From Janthinobacterium sp. CG3 (lineage in GTDB: Bacteria > Pseudomonadota > Gammaproteobacteria > Burkholderiales > Burkholderiaceae_D), in contig NZ_KB467824.1 in assembly GCF_000344615.1 (NCBI RefSeq), forward strand, positions 5,343,125-5,407,124: a stretch of 64,000 bases of DNA, read 5' to 3'. This document shows, piece by piece, positions 7,580-15,960 of this stretch. Each line of letters starts with the position of its first letter. The first letter of the stretch is position 1. The position numbers were made by a program, and so were the translations under genes. The notes under the pieces were generated by a model. That model had not been told where the DNA came from and searched no databases. It worked only from the letters and a program-made list of their open reading frames with translations.

Positions 7580-8990
7580 CAGTTGCAGCGTGGTGCTGGA
7601 GCACGAGCGGGTGGTGGCGCTGTCGCCGTTGGCGCACGCGGCCGGGGTGCGTCCGGGCATGCGCCGCGGCGGCGCGCTGATGCTGGCGCCGCAGGTGCGC
7701 GTGCACGAGCGCGCGCCGGCGCGCGAGGCCGAGGCGCTGCACGCGGTGGCGATGGCCTTGCTGCAGTACACGCCGCTGGTGGCGGCGGCCGAGGAGGCCA
7801 CGCTGTTGATCGACGTCGGTGCCAGCCTGCGCCTGTTCGGCGGCGTGCGCGCGCTGTGCCGGCGCATCGCCGCCAGCGTGCGGGCGCTGGGTTTTTCGGC
7901 CGCGCTGGCCTGCGCGCCGACCGCGCGCGGCGCCTGGCTGTTGGCGCGCGCCAACGCCGGGCGGGCGCTGACGATGCCGTCGATGGTGCGCCGGCTGGAC
8001 CGGCTGCCGAGCGCCCTGCTGCCGCCGGCGCGGCCCTACCTGGAGTGGTTTGACGGCATCGGCTGCCTGACGCTGGGGCAGATGCGCGCCCTGCCGCGGC
8101 CCGGTTTGCAGCGGCGCTGCGGCCGCGCGCTGCTCGACATGCTCGACGGCGCGCACGGCCACAGCGCCGACCTGTTTGAATGGATCGAGGCGCCGGCCAG
8201 TTTTCGCGCCAAGCTGGAACTGTTCGACCGGGTCGAGGACGCCGGGGCCTTGCTGTTCGGTGCGCGCCGGCTGCTGTTGCAGATGACGGGCTGGCTGTGC
8301 GCGCGGCAATGCGCGGTCGAGCGCGTCAGCCTGCTGCTCGAACACGAGCGCGGCCGGGTGGCGCGGCCGCCGACGGCGCTTGAGATCGTGCTGGCCGAGC
8401 CGACCTGGCGCGACGACCACCTGCTGCGCCTGCTCAAGGAGCGGCTGGCGCAACTGACGCTGGAGGCGCCGGTGATCGGCCTGTGCCTGGAGGCCTTGCA
8501 GGTGCAGCCGATGGCGCCGCCGAGCGAGTCGCTGTTCCCCGAGCCGGGCGGCACGCCGCAGGAGCGCCAGCGCCTGTTCGAGTTGCTGGCGGCGCGGCTG
8601 GGTCCGGACAACGTGTTGCAGGCGGCGCCGCGGGCCGACTACCGGCCGGAGGCGGCCAACGCCTGGGTGCCGCTGCAACTGGCGCCGAAGGCGGCGGCCG
8701 GCCAGGCGCAACTGCCGGCCGACATCCTCAGCATGCCGCGTCCGAGCTGGCTGCTGGCCAAGCCGGTCGCGCTGCTGATGCGCGAGCACCGGCCGTTTTA
8801 CGGTTCGCCGCTGACGATGAGGTCGGCGCCGGAACGCATCGAGGCGGGCTGGTGGAGCCAGACGCAGGCGCGCGACTACTTCGTCGCCGAGGGCCGCGAC
8901 CACGCCCATTACTGGGTCTACCGCGAGCGCATCGGCGGCGCGGTCGAGCAGGCCGAACCGCGCTGGTATCTGCACGGCCTGTTCGGCTGA
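7509..8990 (+). CDS. imuB: ImuB, catalytically inactive Y-family polymerase homologue
   Basis: 493 residues. The N-terminus MRLWIGLYLPRLPLEVFFP is the ImuB hallmark: the Y-family metal-binding aspartate near the start is replaced, so the protein is not expected to polymerise DNA. TLLIDVGASLRLFGG corresponds to the second acidic palm motif of DinB-type enzymes, also altered. The C-terminal signatures SLFPEPGGTPQER and EPRWYLHGLFG are typical of ImuB. In the known system ImuB binds the beta clamp, ImuA and DnaE2 and recruits them to lesions. It starts inside the last 71 bases of imuA. DnaE2, usually the next gene in the operon, is instead about 30 kb away at 39030. Confidence 0.93.
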   Translation: MRLWIGLYLPRLPLEVFFPNWSDDSCSVVLEHERVVALSPLAHAAGVRPGMRRGGALMLAPQVRVHERAPAREAEALHAVAMALLQYTPLVAAAEEATLLIDVGASLRLFGGVRALCRRIAASVRALGFSAALACAPTARGAWLLARANAGRALTMPSMVRRLDRLPSALLPPARPYLEWFDGIGCLTLGQMRALPRPGLQRRCGRALLDMLDGAHGHSADLFEWIEAPASFRAKLELFDRVEDAGALLFGARRLLLQMTGWLCARQCAVERVSLLLEHERGRVARPPTALEIVLAEPTWRDDHLLRLLKERLAQLTLEAPVIGLCLEALQVQPMAPPSESLFPEPGGTPQERQRLFELLAARLGPDNVLQAAPRADYRPEAANAWVPLQLAPKAAAGQAQLPADILSMPRPSWLLAKPVALLMREHRPFYGSPLTMRSAPERIEAGWWSQTQARDYFVAEGRDHAHYWVYRERIGGAVEQAEPRWYLHGLFG

Positions 8991-9355
8991 GGGGGGGGGC
9001 TGCGTCGACGCTGACGCCGCCCGCCGGCTCGGCGCCAACATTGTCGGGTTACGCGCGCGTTGCGCGCTAACCCGACCTACGAAAACCTTGGCTTGGCGGC
9101 ATGGGGGAAGGGACGGCGCGCATAAGGAACGGTTGCGGCCAGGCCGTCATTCCAAGGGGGGGGGGAGGCGATCAGCGCGACTGGACTTGGCCGGCGCCGA
9201 CGGCGCCAGGCTGGCGGTCCGGCCCGGCTCGATTCGCCGGACGGCCCGTACGCCGGTTGCCGGCGAGTTTACAACCGAGGGTCCGACCCCGGCTCTTTGC
9301 CGTTGCTTGATTTCAGCGCCGCCGACCCGCTCACGCTCATTTAACGCCGTTCCTG
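8991..9355. other. Gene-free spacer with G-tracts and a long hairpin
   Basis: No convincing gene is seen here. Directly after the imuB stop lies a run of nine G (8991-8999), and a run of ten G lies at 9156-9165. A hairpin is at 9043-9076, described separately. Near 9284 is a single copy of a GGGTCCGACCCC-type element related to the inverted repeat at 15214. Short open frames here are GC-rich artefacts. Confidence 0.6.
9043..9076. repeat. Palindromic intergenic repeat / hairpin
   Basis: The arms GTCGGGTTA and TAACCCGAC enclose a GCGC-rich core, making a stem of about 15 base pairs with one mismatched step. Such GTCGGGTTA...TAACCCGAC palindromes recur between genes in Oxalobacteraceae-like genomes. 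It could act as a bidirectional terminator between imuB and the convergent minus-strand gene at 9356. Confidence 0.6.
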
Positions 9356-9715
9356 TCAGGCGTCGTCGCCTTCGTCGAACTCGGCCGCCAGGTCTTTCCA
9401 GCCCTTGCTGGCGGCGAAGGTGTTGAACTCCTCCGGCGCTTCGAGCACGATCAATTTCTTGTCCTGCAGGCCCAGGTCGCCGTGGCCGAAGTCCGGGCCG
9501 ACGTAGCCGAGGCTGCGCAGGCGCGCCAGGATCTGTCCGACCAGGGTCTTGTCTTTGTACGCGTCGGCGTCGATGGCGGCGCTGAAGTCGACGTAGACGT
9601 CGATAACGCCGTAGCCTTCGTCGAAAATGCGGATCGCTTTGATGTCGTGCGCGCGGCCGGAGCCGTCGGTGGCCTTGAAGGGGCCGCTCAGTTGGATATC
9701 GGTGTCAGTATTCAT
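9356..9715 (-). CDS. Hypothetical acidic cytoplasmic protein
   Basis: 119 residues from the ATG at 9715; an in-frame TTG at 9733 would add six. The protein has no signal peptide, membrane segment or cysteine. It is rich in Asp and Glu, with regular beta-like stretches (IKAIRIFDEGYGVIDVYVDF) and an acidic tail ending EFDEGDDA. I do not recognise the family. It stands alone between imuB (convergent) and the diguanylate cyclase gene, whose stop lies about 50 bases upstream of it. Confidence 0.6.
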   Translation of the reverse strand: MNTDTDIQLSGPFKATDGSGRAHDIKAIRIFDEGYGVIDVYVDFSAAIDADAYKDKTLVGQILARLRSLGYVGPDFGHGDLGLQDKKLIVLEAPEEFNTFAASKGWKDLAAEFDEGDDA

Positions 9716-9765
9716 AGCGTCAGCATACACCAAAACGCCGCCGCGCCACAGGGCCGGCGCTGGCG

Positions 9766-10722
9766 TCAGCGCGACACCAGATTGCGCCCCTTGGCCTTGG
9801 CGCGGTACAGCGCGCGGTCGGCCAGTTCATAAAAAGCGTGCTGGTCGAGCGCGGCGTCGGGGGCGATGAAAACCAGGCCGATCGACAGCGTGACCTGGCC
9901 GAAGGGCGCGTTGGCGCGGTGCGCGATGCCGGCCTGGAACACGCCGCGGCGCATGCGCTCGGCCAGCGCGACGCTGTCGTCGGCGCCGCGGCTGGCGAAC
10001 AGGCAGGCGAATTCGTCGCCGCCGGTGCGAAAGCACAGGTCGGCCGGCCGGCTCAGCGCCGCCCGCATCGCCCGCGCCACCGCCGCCAGCACCCGGTCGC
10101 CCGCCGCGTGGCCGTAGTGGTCGTTGTATTGCTTGAAACGGTCGACGTCGGCCAGCAGCAGCGTCAGCACGCGGCGTTCGCGCTGGGCGCGCTTTTGCTC
10201 TTCGGCGTAGCGCAGATTGAAGTAGCGCCGGTTGTTCAGGCCGGTCAGCTCGTCGGTGATGCTGTCGAGCCTGGCGGCCTTGGCCTCGGTGACGTCGGTC
10301 GAGACGGCGCAGGTCGCGGTGACCCGGCCGGCGCCGTCGAACAGCGGGAACTTCACCGTCGCGTAGGTGTGCAGCGACTGGTCGGCGTGGTACACCGACT
10401 CCTCCTCGCGCACCGGGGCGCGCTGTTGCGCGGCGCGCTGGTCGTTGTTCCACAGCTGTTCGGCTATGGCGCGGTGAAACAGGTCGAAGACGTTCCTGCC
10501 GACGAAATTGTCGGGGTCGTAGCCGTCGAGGACCGCGAAATGGCGGTTGGCCATGGTCACCGTGCCCTGCAGGTCCTTGGTGGAAATCAGCATCGGCGCG
10601 TGCTCGAGCAGGGCGCGCAACAGCCCGTCGGCTGCGCGCAGCCCGGCCAGCTCCTGGAGCTGGCGCGCTAGCTCGTCGCTGGCAGCGCCGGCGTCGGTGG
10701 AATGGGCGATATCGGGCGGCAT
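9766..10722 (-). CDS. PAS-GGDEF diguanylate cyclase
   Basis: 318 residues. Residues ~35-150 form a PAS domain (MLISTKDLQGTVTMANRHF, then GYDPDNFVGRNVFDLF) with a PAC-like tail. Residues ~155-318 form a GGDEF domain starting DSITDELTGLNNRRYF. The catalytic loop FRTGGDEFACLF is intact, so the enzyme should make cyclic di-GMP from two GTP. RPAD lies five residues before GGDEF, matching an RxxD inhibitory site for product feedback. There is no membrane helix, so the protein is cytoplasmic. The PAS ligand is unknown. Confidence 0.9.
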   Translation of the reverse strand: MPPDIAHSTDAGAASDELARQLQELAGLRAADGLLRALLEHAPMLISTKDLQGTVTMANRHFAVLDGYDPDNFVGRNVFDLFHRAIAEQLWNNDQRAAQQRAPVREEESVYHADQSLHTYATVKFPLFDGAGRVTATCAVSTDVTEAKAARLDSITDELTGLNNRRYFNLRYAEEQKRAQRERRVLTLLLADVDRFKQYNDHYGHAAGDRVLAAVARAMRAALSRPADLCFRTGGDEFACLFASRGADDSVALAERMRRGVFQAGIAHRANAPFGQVTLSIGLVFIAPDAALDQHAFYELADRALYRAKAKGRNLVSR

Positions 10723-10794
10723 GGACGGGGTGGCGGAGTCGGGGCTATATCATGTAAAAAATGTAATATACACCAGCCCCGCCCGCGGTCCGCC

Positions 10795-12717
10795 CTATTT
10801 TAACGCTTGCAAGATGCCCGTCAAACGGTCCGGCGCGCCCTCGATGCGTTCCAGGCGCGGATAGCGCGGGCCGCCGTGGTAGTCCAGCGCCACGGTGCGA
10901 AATTGCGTGCCCTTCTTGACCAGCAATTCAATCGCCTTGGGGTCGCCCTTGGCCGCCTGGATGGCCGCCTTCAGCACCTCCGGCTTGTAGGCGCGGCCGT
11001 TCACCGCCAGCAAGGTGGTGTTGCCCGACAGGCCGGCCTGGAACGCCGGCCCGCCCCATTGCAGGTTGCCGATCTTGCCTTCCTTGTCGACCGCCAGGCC
11101 CAGCGAGTAGCTGAAATCGGTCCAGTTGCCGCGCCCCTCGGCGCCCTTCAGGAACTCGCTCTGGGTGTCGCCGTAGACCAGTTTCCAGCCGGCCCGCGCC
11201 AGGCCGTCGAGCGGCGCGCCGGGGCCGTGGCCGTCCAGGCGGGCGCGCAGGAAGACGGCCCAGTCGTGCGGCTGGACCGCGTTCAACGCCTGCACCACGT
11301 CGTCGAAGGTGTAGGGCGCGGTGGCGGCGCTGCCGTCGCCGGCGCCGAAGAAGGCGCGGGCGAAATGGTCGAGCGAACGGCGCTCGCCCGACAGTTCGCG
11401 CAGCTTGGTGTCGACGTCGAGCCAGATCAGCGCGCCTTCCGAATAATAGTCCTCGCTGCGTTGCCAGTTGCCCCAGCCGAGCGGGCGGCGGCCGTTGATG
11501 ATCGGGTCGTTGGTGGTGTCCTGCACCGCGCGCCAGCTGCGGCCCTGGACGTTGTCGTATTGCGCCGCGCTGGCGGCGAAGATGTCGCGCATGTTTTGCG
11601 CGCCGATCAGGCCCGAGCGCGCGGCCAGCACGTTGCCCCAGTATTGGGTCTGGCCCTCGTAGACCCACAGCAGGCTGTTTTGCAGCGGCGTGTTGAAGTC
11701 CGGCGTGACCTGGTCGGCCGGGCGGCGGAACTTGCCGTTCCAGGAGTGCGCGAACTCGTGCGGCAGCAGCGCCCGCACCGGCTCGCTCTTGGCCCAGTCG
11801 GTGAAGTAATCCGGCTTGACGCCGTTCTCGCTGGACTGGTGGTGCTCGCGGCCGATCGCGCCGAAGTCGTCGCTGAGCGCCAGCAGGAAGTCGTAGTGGG
11901 CGTAGTGGTGCGACTGGAACAGCTTGTAGCTCTGTTGCACCAGCGCGCGGTGCAGCGCGATGTGTTCCGGCTTCGCCTCCAGGCTGTCGGCGTTGTCGGC
12001 GAACAGGTTCAGGTGCACCGGCACCTTGGCGCCCGGGTCGAGGTCGATGCGCTTGACGTGGCGGCCGGCGAACAGCGGCGAGTCGACCAGCTTTTCCAGG
12101 TCGAGCGGCTTGAAGGCGACCTCGTTGCCGCGCCGCCCGGCCTGCTCCAGCGCGCTGGCGTACTGCCAGCCGTCGGGCAGGGTCAGGTTGGCCTGCACGC
12201 TGATGTTGCGGCTGGCGTAGCCGGCCGGGTACAGCGCCATCGCGTGCCATTGCACGCCGAGGATCTCGTTGCTCATCGTGAAGCGGCCCTGGGTGGCCTC
12301 GACCGGCGACAGGTACTGGTATTCGGCCTCCAGCATGGCGACGCCGGCCGGCACCTCGACGTGGAAGGCGAACATGTTGACCGGGTCGCGGCGCCACGCC
12401 AGCGCGGTGCCGTTGCCGCTCAGCTTCAGACCGGCGAACTGGGCCAACGGGCCGCTGGGACCGTGGTTGCCGGGTACCCATTGCGGATACAGCAAGGTCA
12501 CATTGCCGGCCCGCACGGGAATGCTGGCGCTGACGCGGAAGATCTGTTGCGCCAGGTTGGTGGCGTCGACGCGCAGCACGATGGTGCCGGGATAGGCCAG
12601 CTCGGCGGCGGCGGCCGGCGCCGCGGCGCGGGCGCCGAAGGCGGCGCCGAGCAACGCGGCGAGCAGGGCGGTCGAGCGCGCGCTGGCGCGTAAACGGAAC
12701 AGCGATTGAGCAATCAT
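10795..12717 (-). CDS. M61-family metallopeptidase with C-terminal PDZ domain
   Basis: 640 residues. A signal peptide of about 32 residues (ALLAALLGAAFGARAAA) points to export. The N-terminal half is the M61 beta-sandwich domain. The catalytic region has LLPHEFAHSWNGKFRRP, an HExxH zinc motif, followed by LWVYEGQTQYWGNVL, in which the Glu is the third zinc ligand. A PDZ-like domain covers the last ~110 residues (SLGLAVDKEGKIGNLQWGG to the end). Family members are glycyl aminopeptidases; the true substrate is not predictable. It is divergent from the small heat-shock gene. Confidence 0.88.
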   Translation of the reverse strand: MIAQSLFRLRASARSTALLAALLGAAFGARAAAPAAAAELAYPGTIVLRVDATNLAQQIFRVSASIPVRAGNVTLLYPQWVPGNHGPSGPLAQFAGLKLSGNGTALAWRRDPVNMFAFHVEVPAGVAMLEAEYQYLSPVEATQGRFTMSNEILGVQWHAMALYPAGYASRNISVQANLTLPDGWQYASALEQAGRRGNEVAFKPLDLEKLVDSPLFAGRHVKRIDLDPGAKVPVHLNLFADNADSLEAKPEHIALHRALVQQSYKLFQSHHYAHYDFLLALSDDFGAIGREHHQSSENGVKPDYFTDWAKSEPVRALLPHEFAHSWNGKFRRPADQVTPDFNTPLQNSLLWVYEGQTQYWGNVLAARSGLIGAQNMRDIFAASAAQYDNVQGRSWRAVQDTTNDPIINGRRPLGWGNWQRSEDYYSEGALIWLDVDTKLRELSGERRSLDHFARAFFGAGDGSAATAPYTFDDVVQALNAVQPHDWAVFLRARLDGHGPGAPLDGLARAGWKLVYGDTQSEFLKGAEGRGNWTDFSYSLGLAVDKEGKIGNLQWGGPAFQAGLSGNTTLLAVNGRAYKPEVLKAAIQAAKGDPKAIELLVKKGTQFRTVALDYHGGPRYPRLERIEGAPDRLTGILQALK

Positions 12718-12889
12718 GGGCGGTCGAAAGGGAGGGTGAGTGGATGACCCGCCGGGGCGAAAACGGCCGCCGCCGACAGCCTTGCGCAGGGCCGATCCAG
12801 TGTAGCATGCGGCCCGCCGCGGCAGGCTGGAACACCACCGGCAAATTATTTTGCGCCGCCATGGGGCGTCTTGCAGCGTTTTTCAAGGC

Positions 12890-12918
12890 CTTGAAATGCC
12901 TGGGCGGGGGCCGTATAT
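12890..12918 (+). promoter_or_regulatory. Sigma-32-type heat-shock promoter for the Hsp20 gene
   Basis: CTTGAAA (12890-12896), a 14-base spacer and CCGTATAT (12911-12918) closely match the sigma-32 consensus CTTGAAA-N12-14-CCCCATNT. The site lies about 70 bases before the Hsp20 start, which fits heat-shock control of that gene. Confidence 0.75.
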
Positions 12919-12987
12919 CGTACTCAGCGGATGCTCATCGTGAGGTCCGCGCCACCCTATCGCTTCACTCTTAAAAGGATATCCACC

Positions 12988-13443
12988 ATGCGTACATTCG
13001 ACCTCGCCCCCCTGTATCGTTCCGCCATCGGCTTCGACCGCCTGGCCCATCTGTTGAACGAAGCGCAGCGCGGCGACGCCCAGCCCAGCTACCCGCCCTA
13101 CAACATCGAACTGGTGTCGGAGGACAACTACCGCATCGTCATGGCGCTGGCCGGCTTCAGCCGCGCCGAAGTCGACATCGTCGCCGAACGCGATTCGCTG
13201 CACGTGACCGGCCGCAAACAAAAGGACGGCGTCGAGCGCACCTTCCTGCACCGTGGCATCGCGGCGCGCGACTTCGAGCAGCGCTTCCAGCTGGCCAACC
13301 ACGTCAAGGTAACCGGCGCCTCGTTCGACAACGGCATGCTCACCATCGAACTGGTGCGCGAGGTGCCGGAGGCGCACAAGCCGCGCAAGATCGTCATCGA
13401 CGGCGCGGACAACGTCAGTGCGCTGGAGCGCCAGGCCGCGTAA
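12988..13443 (+). CDS. Hsp20-family small heat-shock protein (IbpA-like)
   Basis: 151 residues from the ATG at 12988, which follows an AAGGA ribosome-binding site. MRTFDLAPLYRSAIGFDRL is the usual start of IbpA/HspA-type proteins, so the longer in-frame form is not used. The alpha-crystallin domain spans ~35-130 (YNIELVSEDNYRIVMALAGF, then a conserved FDNGMLTIEL near its end). The chaperone holds unfolding proteins for later refolding by DnaK/ClpB. A sigma-32-type promoter lies upstream. The palindromic GGATATCC around the ribosome-binding site could pair with itself, so an RNA thermometer is possible but unproven. Confidence 0.93.
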   Translation: MRTFDLAPLYRSAIGFDRLAHLLNEAQRGDAQPSYPPYNIELVSEDNYRIVMALAGFSRAEVDIVAERDSLHVTGRKQKDGVERTFLHRGIAARDFEQRFQLANHVKVTGASFDNGMLTIELVREVPEAHKPRKIVIDGADNVSALERQAA

Positions 13444-13513
13444 GCCCGTAATCGCCTACCGACATCCGGCCGGCCCAAGCCGGGACTGGCCGGAACACGG
13501 CTTGCAAGGAGCT

Positions 13514-13535
13514 GGCCCGTATTCCGCTACGGGCC
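13514..13535 (+). terminator. Hairpin after the Hsp20 gene
   Basis: GGCCCGT (13514-13520) and ACGGGCC (13529-13535) make a 7-bp perfect stem with an 8-base loop, 70 bases after the Hsp20 stop. The tail is only moderately T-rich, so termination is plausible but weak. Confidence 0.45.
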
Positions 13536-13657
13536 ATTCGCGTTTCCCGGCGCGCCAGGTCGATGGCGCGCTGGCCTAGTCGTTTATTTAAGCGGCGTCT
13601 AAGTCTAGTGCGCGATGATCCACTACATCAATCATCCTATTCAATCAGGAGCGCCCC

Positions 13658-15196
13658 ATGCAAAAACAATCCCATTCCGGATCGATGACAATCAAACGGC
13701 TGACGCTGGCCTTGGCCACCGTCAGCGTCGTCGGCGCCGTCGGCGCGATTGCGATGCACCAGAATAAGGCCGACGCCAATGCGGCGCCGACGGCCGTCGC
13801 CGCCATCGCCGCGCCGGCCACGGCCGCCGCGCCGTCGACCGCGGCGGCGCTGACGGTGGCGCTGCCGGACTTCAGCCAGATCGCCGCGCGCAACAGCCCG
13901 GCGGTGGTCAACATCAGCGTCACCGGCACCACCAAGGTCGGCCTCGACATGGCCGATGGCGCCCAGGGCCGCGGCCAGCGCGCCGACCCGTTCGGCGACG
14001 ACCCGTTCTTCGAATTCTTCCGCCGCTTCCAGGGGCCGCAGGGCGGCCAGCGCGGCGGGCGCGAGATGCCGACCCACGGCCTGGGCTCGGGCTTCATCGT
14101 CAGCCCGGACGGCGTCATCATCACCAACGCCCACGTCGTGCGCGACGCCAGCGAGGTGACGGTGAAGCTGGCCGACCGCCGCGAATACCGCGCCCGCGTG
14201 CTCGGCTCGGACCCGAAAACCGACATCGCGGTGTTGAAGATCGACGCCAAGAACCTGCCGGTGGTGCCGCTGGGCGCCTCGAAGGACTTGAAGGTCGGCG
14301 AATGGGTGCTGGCGATCGGTTCGCCCTACGGCTTCGACAGCACCGTCACCGCCGGCGTGGTCAGCGCCAAGGGCCGCTCGTTGCCGGACGACAGCAACGT
14401 GCCCTTCATCCAGACCGACGTCGCGGTCAACCCCGGCAACTCGGGCGGGCCGCTGTTCAATGTGCGCGGCGAGGTGGTCGGCGTGAATTCGCAGATCTAC
14501 AGCCAGACCGGCGGCTTCCAGGGCCTGTCGTTCGCCATTCCAATCGACGTCGCCAACCGCATCAAGGACCAGATCGTCGCCACCGGCAAGGCCAGCCACG
14601 CCAAGCTGGGCGTGACGGTGCAGGAGGTCAACCAGGGCTTCGCCGATTCGTTCAAGCTGGCCACGCCGGAGGGCGCGTTGGTGGCCAACGTCGAGCCGGG
14701 CAGTCCGGCCGAACGGGCCGGCCTGAAGCCGGGCGACGTGGTGCGCAAGCTCAACGGCCAGAACATCGTCGCCTCGGCCGACCTGCCGGCGATGGTGGGA
14801 ATCGCGCTGCCGGGTGATAATGTGACGATGGAGGTGTGGCGCGAAGGCAAAACCATCGCGCTGTCGGCCAAGCTGGGCAACGCCGCCGACAAGCTCGCCG
14901 ACGTCAACCGCGGCGACGCGCCGGCCGGCAAGGTCAAGCTGGGGCTGGCGCTGCGCGCGCTGCAACCGGCCGAGCGGCGCGACGCCGGCCTGCCTTCGGG
15001 CCTGCTGGTGGAGGACGCCAGCGGCGCCGCCGCCTACGCCGGGGTGCAGGCCGGCGACGTGCTGCTGTCGGTGAACGGCAAGCCGGTCAACAGCGTCGAA
15101 CAGGTGCGCGAAGTGGTGGGGCAGTCGGCCAGGTCGGTGGCGCTGCTGATCCAGCGCGGCGCCGAGCGCATCTTCATCCCGGTGCGCCTGGGGTGA
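13658..15196 (+). CDS. Do-family periplasmic serine protease with two PDZ domains
   Basis: 512 residues with a signal-anchor-like N-terminus (LTLALATVSVVGAVGAIA). The trypsin-like domain holds the triad: His in IITNAHVVRDA, Asp in KTDIAVLKI, Ser in VNPGNSGGPLF. Two PDZ domains follow (~295-390 and ~425-505), the first with GSPAERAGLKPGDVV and the second with GVQAGDVLLSVNGK. This is the DegP/DegQ/MucD layout: degradation or holding of misfolded envelope proteins. It lies about 100 bases ahead of a two-component system, an arrangement common in beta- and gammaproteobacteria for envelope-stress control. Which paralogue it is cannot be decided here. Confidence 0.93.
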   Translation: MQKQSHSGSMTIKRLTLALATVSVVGAVGAIAMHQNKADANAAPTAVAAIAAPATAAAPSTAAALTVALPDFSQIAARNSPAVVNISVTGTTKVGLDMADGAQGRGQRADPFGDDPFFEFFRRFQGPQGGQRGGREMPTHGLGSGFIVSPDGVIITNAHVVRDASEVTVKLADRREYRARVLGSDPKTDIAVLKIDAKNLPVVPLGASKDLKVGEWVLAIGSPYGFDSTVTAGVVSAKGRSLPDDSNVPFIQTDVAVNPGNSGGPLFNVRGEVVGVNSQIYSQTGGFQGLSFAIPIDVANRIKDQIVATGKASHAKLGVTVQEVNQGFADSFKLATPEGALVANVEPGSPAERAGLKPGDVVRKLNGQNIVASADLPAMVGIALPGDNVTMEVWREGKTIALSAKLGNAADKLADVNRGDAPAGKVKLGLALRALQPAERRDAGLPSGLLVEDASGAAAYAGVQAGDVLLSVNGKPVNSVEQVREVVGQSARSVALLIQRGAERIFIPVRLG

Positions 15197-15213
15197 CGGC
15201 CACGCGCGAGGAG

Positions 15214-15244
15214 CCGGGGTCGGACCGTCGGGGTCTGACCCCGG
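15214..15244. repeat. GGGGTC...GACCCC inverted repeat
   Basis: CCGGGGTC (15214-15221) and GACCCCGG (15237-15244) form an 8-bp stem between the protease and the response-regulator gene. The element resembles the partial copy near 9284 and the GGGGACAGACC palindrome at 56784. It could serve as a terminator or be a dispersed intergenic repeat. Confidence 0.5.
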
Positions 15245-15300
15245 GTTCACGCCGGCGGTGTGGTTTGGCATGAATCATTAACGAGAATAACGGAAACGCG

Positions 15301-15960
15301 ATGCGACTTTTGCTGGTGGAAGATGATGTCATGATCGGCGAGGTCGTGCTCGACTTGCTGCGGGCCGAGCACTACGCGGTCGACTGGGTCAAGGACGGCG
15401 ACATGGCCGACACGGCCCTGCAGACCCAGACCTACGACCTGGTGCTGCTGGACCTGGGCCTGCCGCGCAAGGACGGCCTCGACGTGCTGCGCGGCATGCG
15501 CCTGCGCAAGCAGGACACGCCGGTGCTGGTGGCGACGGCGCGCGACGCCGTCGACCAGCGCATCGCCGGGCTCGACGCCGGCGCCGACGACTACGTGCTC
15601 AAGCCCTACGACCTCGACGAGCTGCTGGCGCGCATCCGCGCGCTGCTGCGGCGCGCCGCCGGCCGGCCCGAACCGGTGTTCGAGCACCAGGGCGTGAGCA
15701 TCAATCCGCTGACGCGCGAAGTGGTGGCGGACGGCCACCCGGTCAACCTGTCGGCGCGCGAATGGGCGGTGCTCGAGGCGCTGATCGCGCGCCCCGGCAT
15801 CGTGCTCTCGCGCGCCCAGCTGGAGGAAAAACTGTACAGCTGGAAGGACGAGGTCAACAGCAACGCCGTCGAAGTCTACATCCACGGCCTGCGCAAGAAG
15901 CTCGGCAGCGAGTTGATCCAGAACGTGCGCGGACTCGGCTACATGGTGCCGAAGGCATGA
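15301..15960 (+). CDS. OmpR-family response regulator
   Basis: 219 residues. The receiver domain (1-115) has the acidic pair in VEDDVM, the phosphorylation aspartate in LVLLDLGLPRKDG and the conserved lysine in YVLKPYDLDEL. The DNA-binding winged helix (~125-219) has LSAREWAVLEAL and the recognition-helix region NAVEVYIHGLRKKLGSE. It is closest in form to the QseB/PmrA/TctD group. Its stop overlaps the start of the downstream sensor kinase (ATGA), so the two form one operon and a cognate pair. Target genes are not visible here, although the upstream Do protease is a candidate. Confidence 0.93.
   Translation: MRLLLVEDDVMIGEVVLDLLRAEHYAVDWVKDGDMADTALQTQTYDLVLLDLGLPRKDGLDVLRGMRLRKQDTPVLVATARDAVDQRIAGLDAGADDYVLKPYDLDELLARIRALLRRAAGRPEPVFEHQGVSINPLTREVVADGHPVNLSAREWAVLEALIARPGIVLSRAQLEEKLYSWKDEVNSNAVEVYIHGLRKKLGSELIQNVRGLGYMVPKA

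Noticed and set aside
10807..12693. 628-codon plus-strand open frame
   Set aside because: It lies antisense to the M61 peptidase and is rich in Arg/Gln/Val repeats typical of GC-rich shadows.
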